From contig NC_060259.1 in assembly GCF_921293095.1 (NCBI RefSeq), positions 42,637,812-42,701,811 of the forward strand: 64,000 nt of DNA. Direction: 5' to 3'. Position numbers and translations under genes: made by a program. Each line of letters begins with the position of its first letter. Position 1 is the first letter of the stretch. The DNA comes from Ischnura elegans (taxonomy: Eukaryota > Arthropoda > Insecta > Odonata > Coenagrionidae). Positions 58,401-64,000 of the stretch are shown one piece after another. Under the pieces are notes generated by a model that did no database searches, was not told the DNA's origin, and saw only the letters and a program-made list of their open reading frames with translations.

Positions 58401-60251
58401 TGTAATTTAGTGTGTAGAATTCGAATATGCCTTTCAAAATGTTCTAGCACGTGCCATTTTTAGTTTTTAAAGTTTTTTTTTATTCTTCGTATTTAGTATT
58501 TCGCTTTTTTTCTGGTCTTCTGTTTTAACGTTTAATTGTTTGTTGTTAATTGTTTTTATTTGCCGAGGAAAGCTGGAAGATCTACAAATCGTCTGTAAAT
58601 GGTTGGTTTGGTGATCCATTGGAGTGAAAGAGATTCTCAGTGAGTGTTTTGTGTGAAAGATGGTGGAAATTTTTGTGTATGAAGCTTACACTAAGAAAAA
58701 TGGCAACTGGTAAATCCCGTTGCTATGTAAACCACCCCGACAACTTTTGTTTTGTGTGTGGGAAATTCACTCCAAAAACCGAAGGAAAACCAATCACTGA
58801 TTTGGTTGAGAAGGCGTATAAAACTTATTTTGATTGCCCTCTTGGCGATCAAGATAAATATTTTGCACCTCATATTGCCTGCATAACCTGTAATACAACC
58901 TTAACCGGGTGGTTGAAAGGAAAACGCCGAGGCATGCAATTCGCTGTCCCAGTGGTGTGGTGTGAGCCTAAAGACTGTTACTTCTGTCTTACAAATATTT
59001 CGGGACATTCAAGCAAGACTAGACATAAAATAAAGTACCCAAATTTATCTTCAGTGCATTTGCCCGTGCCCCATGATGAGGTCTTGTTAGGGATAGTAAT
59101 GAAAAGGCAAACAAAAGAACCCGTCGTCGCATTTTTCAAAAAAGAAAGACGATTAGAGGTGAAAATATCTTCTGAACTATTTTGGATCTTTTATTGGCAT
59201 CATACCCATATATCATACAAATATTTGTATGAATGTATTTTAAGTGTATTGATTTCAAACTTTCTGAATGTCTGTTTTTGTTTTTCTTAATTGTGTCAAT
59301 TTTCGCTATTACCATTTTTATTCTGCTGTGTATCTAGGAAAAATGACGTCCTAGAGATGAACTGATTTTACCATTGTATTCAGAACCCCAAAGTTAGGTA
59401 AATCCACCCATTTACAAACCAGATGCAAAAAAAGAGTTTAAATTTGTTAACTAGTGTTATTATCTGAAGATACGTTTTGCACGATGTGGATATCCTGGAC
59501 GCTAAGGAAGCAGGGCGGCTAATGGCTTGATTCGCTGGTTGCATTGGCACGGAAGAGAATGGAGAGTTTAGTTTGGAATGGGTTTGAAGCAAAGAAACTT
59601 TATGCATGGTGGGTGAAGAGCAGTAGCGGATAAAGAAATTACTTAAGTGGGGCGCAAAAGATACCTTGTGTTACCTTTACTTTATCGTAATAAAAAATAA
59701 TAAAGTTACATGCAAAGTTTAAACAGGCTTTAATTTAAGTGATTATGTAAATATAAAATACAATGCCATCTTATGATATAAAAAATTTACAACTGTGGTT
59801 TTGCATTGTTTGGAAATACGGTCGACCACACAATTTGGGGCGCACCCCTGCGACCCCCATCTGTATCCGCCACTGATGAAGATGTTAAACATTCAGTAGA
59901 AATACCGAGGAGACTTCAGTGGAGACGAGGCTCCTTGTTGAGCGGTTTTTAAGCGGTAATGCTCTAAAAATTGTAGGGGGAATGTTTTCAAGTAAGGTAG
60001 TGGCAGAAAGTATTATATGTAAACACAAAGATAGCAAATAGGCCTTATTTTTGTTGTTAGTTACTTGTTAGTTGAAGAGGTGAGTTCAATATTTCAAGAC
60101 ATTGATCAGGGCAATTAGAAATCTTCTCCGGGTAGAAAAACTTGTACCGGTAGAAAAGGAATGCAAGAATATTTCGTAACTTACTTTGGTCCGACAGGAG
60201 AACTCCCGTGACACAAAGTGCCACAGCAAGGATGAAATGTCTTGCAGACAT
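55251..60251 (-). CDS. Gene C: third, shortened copy of the secreted proline-rich family (212 aa predicted)
   Basis: Usable exons are 60,185-60,251 (signal peptide [16 protein letters not shown]...), 57,772-57,885 (one intact 38-residue module ending NASFSLET) and the last exon from 55,708. Joined in phase 1 they give 639 nt to a stop at 55,251-55,253. The stop arises where AAAATTAAAATGG replaces regular 36-bp repeat sequence. Beyond it the Pro/Leu repeats continue in another frame down to 54,836 with a recognisable but diverged tail ([20 protein letters not shown]). A second module at about 56,450-56,563 has an altered acceptor (AAGTGAAC for AGGTGAGC) and would shift the frame. Gene C may be a pseudogene or may make a short secreted protein. 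Its divergence from genes A and B shows it is an older duplicate. Confidence 0.6.
58352..59456 (+). mobile_element. CACTA-like insertion in an intron of gene C
   Basis: It is absent at the equivalent places in genes A and B, where AAAATTATTATCTGAAG is uninterrupted. Here AATTA is followed by CACTAGTCAACAGCC, the insertion ends TTAACTAGTG, and TTATTATCTG resumes. The ends CACTAGTYAACA are short inverted repeats, and TTA is duplicated (58,349-58,351 and 59,457-59,459). CACTA ends with a 3-bp duplication fit the CACTA/CMC class. At 1.1 kb it carries only one partial gene, so it is a deleted copy. Confidence 0.75.
58700..59290 (+). CDS. Cys-rich N-terminal fragment of a transposon-associated arthropod protein
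   Basis: The frame starts [20 protein letters not shown] (an upstream in-frame ATG at 58,640 also exists). Zinc-ligand pairs are visible: [21 protein letters not shown] and DCYFCLTNI. The linking motifs [29 protein letters not shown] and [14 protein letters not shown] are hallmarks of a long, repetitive arthropod protein family of unknown biochemistry that behaves like a transposon protein. I believe the WYYMPAT-LPIGQ block at 15.3 kb belongs to the C-terminal half of such proteins. Similarity ends near residue 150, where GAG|GTGAAA could be a donor. The remaining codons to 59,290 look like read-through into intron. It lies inside the CACTA-like insertion. Confidence 0.7.
   Translation: MATGKSRCYVNHPDNFCFVCGKFTPKTEGKPITDLVEKAYKTYFDCPLGDQDKYFAPHIACITCNTTLTGWLKGKRRGMQFAVPVVWCEPKDCYFCLTNISGHSSKTRHKIKYPNLSSVHLPVPHDEVLLGIVMKRQTKEPVVAFFKKERRLEVKISSELFWIFYWHHTHISYKYLYECILSVLISNFLNVCFCFS
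59472..59757. repeat. Second intronic insertion in gene C
   Basis: About 285 bp absent from genes A and B lie between TATCTGAAGAT and ATACAATGCCATCTTATGAT. It contains AGTAGCGGATAAAGAAATTA and GGGGCGCAAAAG, reminiscent of short repeat heads. No clear target duplication was seen. Confidence 0.5.
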
Positions 60252-60640
60252 TTTGAAGTACGCTGGAAGAGACCTAAGAAGCTAGAACTTGAGTACGAAG
60301 TAGAAGCTAGAACTTGAGCACGATCAATCGACGACCGCTCTAGAACAGTCCAGCTTTTATTCTCTCTCGCCATCCATGGGGTCGGTCTTCGCCCACTCTT
60401 TGCGTCCATCCCATCCGGTCTACGCCCACGATTTGCGTCAAGTGATCACATGACTCTTATTAGAAGTTCTAAGAAACAAATAGAGGATGACGTCGTGCTA
60501 AATAGCTTTGCACTGAATCATAGCATATTTGTTTTTTGCATCGAATGTCTTCCGTTCACGTGTTTATACAATGATGACTTTCATTCCAAACAGTGGTAGA
60601 AATGGTAAATTCCGGCCGTTGGGGACGGTGTTGTGTTATT
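60252..60640 (-). promoter_or_regulatory. Promoter and upstream region of gene C
   Basis: It is strongly similar to the divergent A/B region, including CTTTTATT at 60,354-60,361 and CTCTCTCGCCATCCATGGGG. It continues past the point where the A/B palindrome turns (GGCCGTTGGGGACGGTGTTG), so it represents the unduplicated upstream sequence. Confidence 0.6.
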
Positions 60641-62826
60641 TGTAGGAAATTGTTCACGATGCAGATCTTTGGCTTGGTTCTCCCCTTTTGATGACGTTGA
60701 TTGTGACTTATTTTGATTTCTGGTGGCGTCAATGGCTACTATAATTACGTACCACTTGTTTCATTGCATCGAAAGAAAAAAAGCAATTGATACGAAATAT
60801 AATAAATTTTTTATTCCATTCAACTCACTACTCAAATGAAGTATTAAATATTTATATCATTGCATTTACATGAAATCAAGGGAATTCCCATTTTGCCAAA
60901 AGCAGAATATCTTTCAAATTTTCCTTGCAATGAAGGGAGTGTATTCGCAGGGCCTAGTAAAATGCAGCCAGAGGACTATTTGAAATTAAAATATCTTTTC
61001 TCATGTATTTTTTATGCAAAAAATATTCAATAGTATTTTAAATACTCTTAAAAATACAAAGTACATTACATGCTTACATGTGTTGACTGTCTAACCCTTT
61101 GAAGCCGGTGGTATTTTCATGTGCTGGTAGCATAAAACTCAGGGTTTATGTAGTTTTTTATAAAACTATTTCCTAGTCTGAAAAGTTAGATTGAGGAGCC
61201 ACTAAATGACATCACCTGCCATACAAGAAGACCAGATAGCTTTATAAAGAGGCTAAATAGTTCAGGCCATAGAAATACGCACGGAGTTTTTTCCCCAGAA
61301 TCAAATACGAAAGCCTGAGCTCTACTCAGGCTCGGGTCCCTGGTAGAAAATATACATCTCGGGGAATATTTCGGCTTGGGCTTTAAAGTTTCAATGGTAG
61401 CATTTTATGAAGACATGGTGCATATAGAGTGTTGGGCCAACAAGCTCAAATTGGTAGCCAGTATATATGGACTACACAACTACAGGGGCTCAACACGTGT
61501 TACACTATGCAAACTTTTGTTCTTGAAGAAAGTATTGATACTTGTCACACCTGAGGAACAAGTACCCTAATGGAGACAATTATGCTAACTTCTTCCCGTA
61601 TTAACGAACTGGATTAGCTGGGATATGTTAGCGGGATACATTAAAGAATATTGTAAGGACTTAAGAATTTTGGTCAACTTCGGATGAAGAGGTAAATTAT
61701 GTGCTTTAAAATTTCATGCTATTGCTATGCATAAAGACTATTCACTATTTTCTATCCTAGGAAGTTGCTTAGTAAGTTTGAAGTTTTTAATAGTTTGGGT
61801 TACCTTGTTATCAGTATATACCCCTTTCATATGAGTTACTTAGTGGTATTTGGCTCGATAAAAGTTCATTTTTGTTCTTGGAAAAGGATGCTTCACTCAA
61901 ATTTTTTTCCCCTTCATCACAAAATGGATCTTTTTACCGACTTTATATACTGAATTTTGGTCTATTTTTATACCGCTATGTGAAGCTTTTATTTACCATA
62001 ATCTAGGAACCCTACACATTAAGCATGCGACTCTCATCCTAGTCTCAATAATTAACGCGCTCGTTCGCTGGATACAGGCCAAGAACTCAAACGACGACGC
62101 CACGCGTTCAGACAATAAACCAGGAGAGTGGTAAGGACATGAACCAGAGACTAGACAAACATCAGCAAAATATTCGTTGGTAAGGTTTGATAATAATGTG
62201 TTAAAGGTTATCTAGAATCTTAACCTAGAAGGTGTTTTGTAGACAGCTTTTAGAATCCTCTTTCAGAGGTTAATTACGATTTTCGTGCAAACAATGCAAC
62301 TTAAATGGCATTATTTAAATGCATGGAAGAAGTGAATAAAGCTAATCTGCATTTTAATTTTAGTAATTTGATATTCTATAAATCTCTACATGAATATGTT
62401 AACTTCAGAAATTCTTGTTGTTGATAAAAATAATTTTGCCTACCAAGTGAGAGGAAGTTACCAATTACGTCTTCCAAAGGAAAAAAATTGTTCATTTTAG
62501 CAAATAAATTTTATTACAAAGATCAAGTCATGCAAAAAATAGTTATTTTACTATGTATAAGAAATGTTTGCAAAGTATACTCTGAATATTAACATTATAA
62601 ATAAAATTTTAAACATTTCATTTGATAACAAAGGAACTACAAAAATGACTATTACAAACTAAAATAATATCAGCAAACGATAATATTAATGTGAAGCAAA
62701 AAATATTTACCATGTGCCTCAGTATAAATAATTTTGGAAACAAAAATGTTGAATTACAGAATACAATTAGCATGACCTTCCACAGTACCATATGATATGC
62801 AAGGTAAGTGTATCATTTGCACTTAC
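60641..62826. other. Intergenic stretch, no gene recognised
   Basis: AT-rich. A short hairpin AGCCTGAG-CTCTA-CTCAGGCT occurs near 61,312. Further exons of the minus-strand gene at the right edge could lie here, but I could not place one with a phase-1 acceptor. Confidence 0.45.
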
Positions 62827-63973
62827 CTGTTGATGGGAGCACCAAAATATTCTCCCTAGTCTCCATCGTCACTGCAATCCTTTTGAGGACGCTAATTAGT
62901 TTTCTGTTTTCCTCCCTCATCCCTTTCACTTCCTCAGTTGGCGCTTTCATGCTAGAGGCAGCATCACCCAAGGACACTCCTATTTTCTGAGAATAAAAAA
63001 ATAAATGAAACTAGTGATCCCAAGTGTAAAGCCATTCTGGTACATCAATTTGCTCCAATGGAAAAATACAACAGCATTAAGGCTAGATCCTAGGAGTAGT
63101 ATATGTCACAAAACTGCTTAGACATTTTTCAAGTGCTTTGGCGGAACGAAGTGGTAATGTGTCACCAACCACTAAAATGCAGACAATGCACCTCATGCAA
63201 TGGAAATATACCTCAAAGACAACAAAGGAGAACAAAGAAATTCAATGCAACGCAAGAAATACAAGCAAATACGATATTTTAATACCTCTATTGCCTCGAT
63301 ATGTCCACTATCAGACTCTTTTATTGCCTCATAGTTTCTATCCAGCCTATGAGAAACCCCTCGAGGAAATGGACTAGAATCTGTAAGTAAGCAATGATGA
63401 TACATGGGATAAAAACTGAGCAGAAGATTCAACTGTCAAGGTGAGTAGTTAGCATGAATACTTCAAAACATATAAATTATTATTGATAGTCACTCTATAC
63501 CCCCTTGCAGCATGGGGAGGATAGTTAAATCTCTCAAGTTCTTTTCATCAAAAATGAAGAAACCTCCAATTAATCAAGGTGCAGTTACAACATTAAAAGC
63601 CTTGTGATTGAGGCAAGTAACCTATGTGTCGCATTTTTTATGGAAAAAGTACAAGAGATATTTGCAACCAATTTGAAATTGGAACATATGCCTTATTTCA
63701 TCCATTTATATCTTATATTGTCACCAGTCAGGGAAGACATAAACTCATTCAAAAGGGTTATCTTCTTTTCAGACTTACAATGTGGTGAAGATTATCTTCC
63801 TGAAAAGCATTCAAACAGTGTTCAGCACAGAAAATTTATTTGGGTGTAGCTAATACATATATAAATAGCATTTTAAAAATGAATAAACGACTCTGGTGAT
63901 TTCATCAATGAATTAATATCTCACCTGATGCTGTCTCACACACAGAATCATTGGCAACTTCATCTACACTCAC
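62827..63973 (-). CDS. Three internal exons of an unrecognised gene, continuing beyond the window
   Basis: Minus-strand exons 63,925-63,973 (49 nt), 63,286-63,380 (95 nt) and 62,827-62,986 (160 nt) have good acceptors (GTTTAG, CTTACAG, TTCTCAG) and donors (GTGAGA, GTATTA, GTAAGT). They join without a stop in phases 0-1, 1-0 and 0-1. The product reads VSVDEVANDSVCETAS, then SSPFPRGVSHRLDRNYEAIK, GHIEAIEKIGVSLGDAASSM, and a charged helix with coiled-coil character (EEVKGMREENRKLISVLKRI). Composition and splice quality argue for a real gene. The upstream part lies beyond 64,000 and the downstream exon was not found. It could be a host gene or the DNA-binding accessory gene of a transposon. No function is proposed. 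Confidence 0.6.
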
Positions 63974-64000
63974 CTAAACCTACATAATGCAATAAAGTGA

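Overview
This window is animal nuclear DNA, most probably arthropod. It is AT-rich, its coding exons are bounded by GT/AG introns, and it is crowded with transposable elements. The elements include Harbinger, hAT, a CACTA-like element, a foldback element, a Penelope-like element and CR1/L2- and Jockey-type LINEs. It also holds two pieces of Cys-rich or DDE-type transposon proteins that I know mainly from arthropods. I cannot name the species.

The most notable content is a three-member family of secreted proline-rich protein genes that I do not recognise. Gene A (17.8-25.35 kb, minus) and gene B (26.1-32.2 kb, plus) are head to head on the arms of a ~17 kb palindrome (16,449-33,553) with a ~25 bp centre. 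Gene C (54.8-60.25 kb, minus) is an older, shortened copy. Each gene has a signal-peptide exon and one to four copies of a symmetric phase-1, 114-bp exon. That exon encodes a 38-residue module with two N-glycosylation sequons. A large last exon carries a 36-bp minisatellite translated as a 12-residue Pro/Leu repeat and ends in an Asn-rich tail. The spliced frames close exactly: 586, 488 and 212 codons before the stop. Exon number and minisatellite length differ between the palindrome arms, so the palindrome is real and still changing.

Layout: 1-1.9 kb, nothing recognised. 1.9-5.6 kb, a nearly complete Harbinger transposon with convergent transposase and MADF genes. 6.9-8.1 kb, a decayed LINE. 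8.1-16.4 kb, a nest of elements: a DNA transposon end, a dispersed repeat, a THAP-type element split by a 2.1 kb foldback element, and a 3.0 kb transposon with perfect 35-bp inverted ends. 16.4-33.6 kb, the palindrome with genes A and B. 34-38.9 kb, a second copy of the 3 kb transposon, invaded by one hAT element that is itself invaded by another. 39.3-43 kb, a Penelope-like element with hammerhead-ribozyme motifs in inverted terminal repeats, plus a Jockey-type ORF1 remnant. 43.9-54.6 kb, a second, interrupted inverted repeat with a 4.1 kb spacer. 54.6-60.65 kb, gene C with a CACTA-like insertion in an intron. 62.8-64 kb, three consecutive exons of an unrecognised minus-strand gene running off the window.

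The coding calls rest on reading frames, splice-site dinucleotides and phase bookkeeping done by eye. No expression or database evidence was available.
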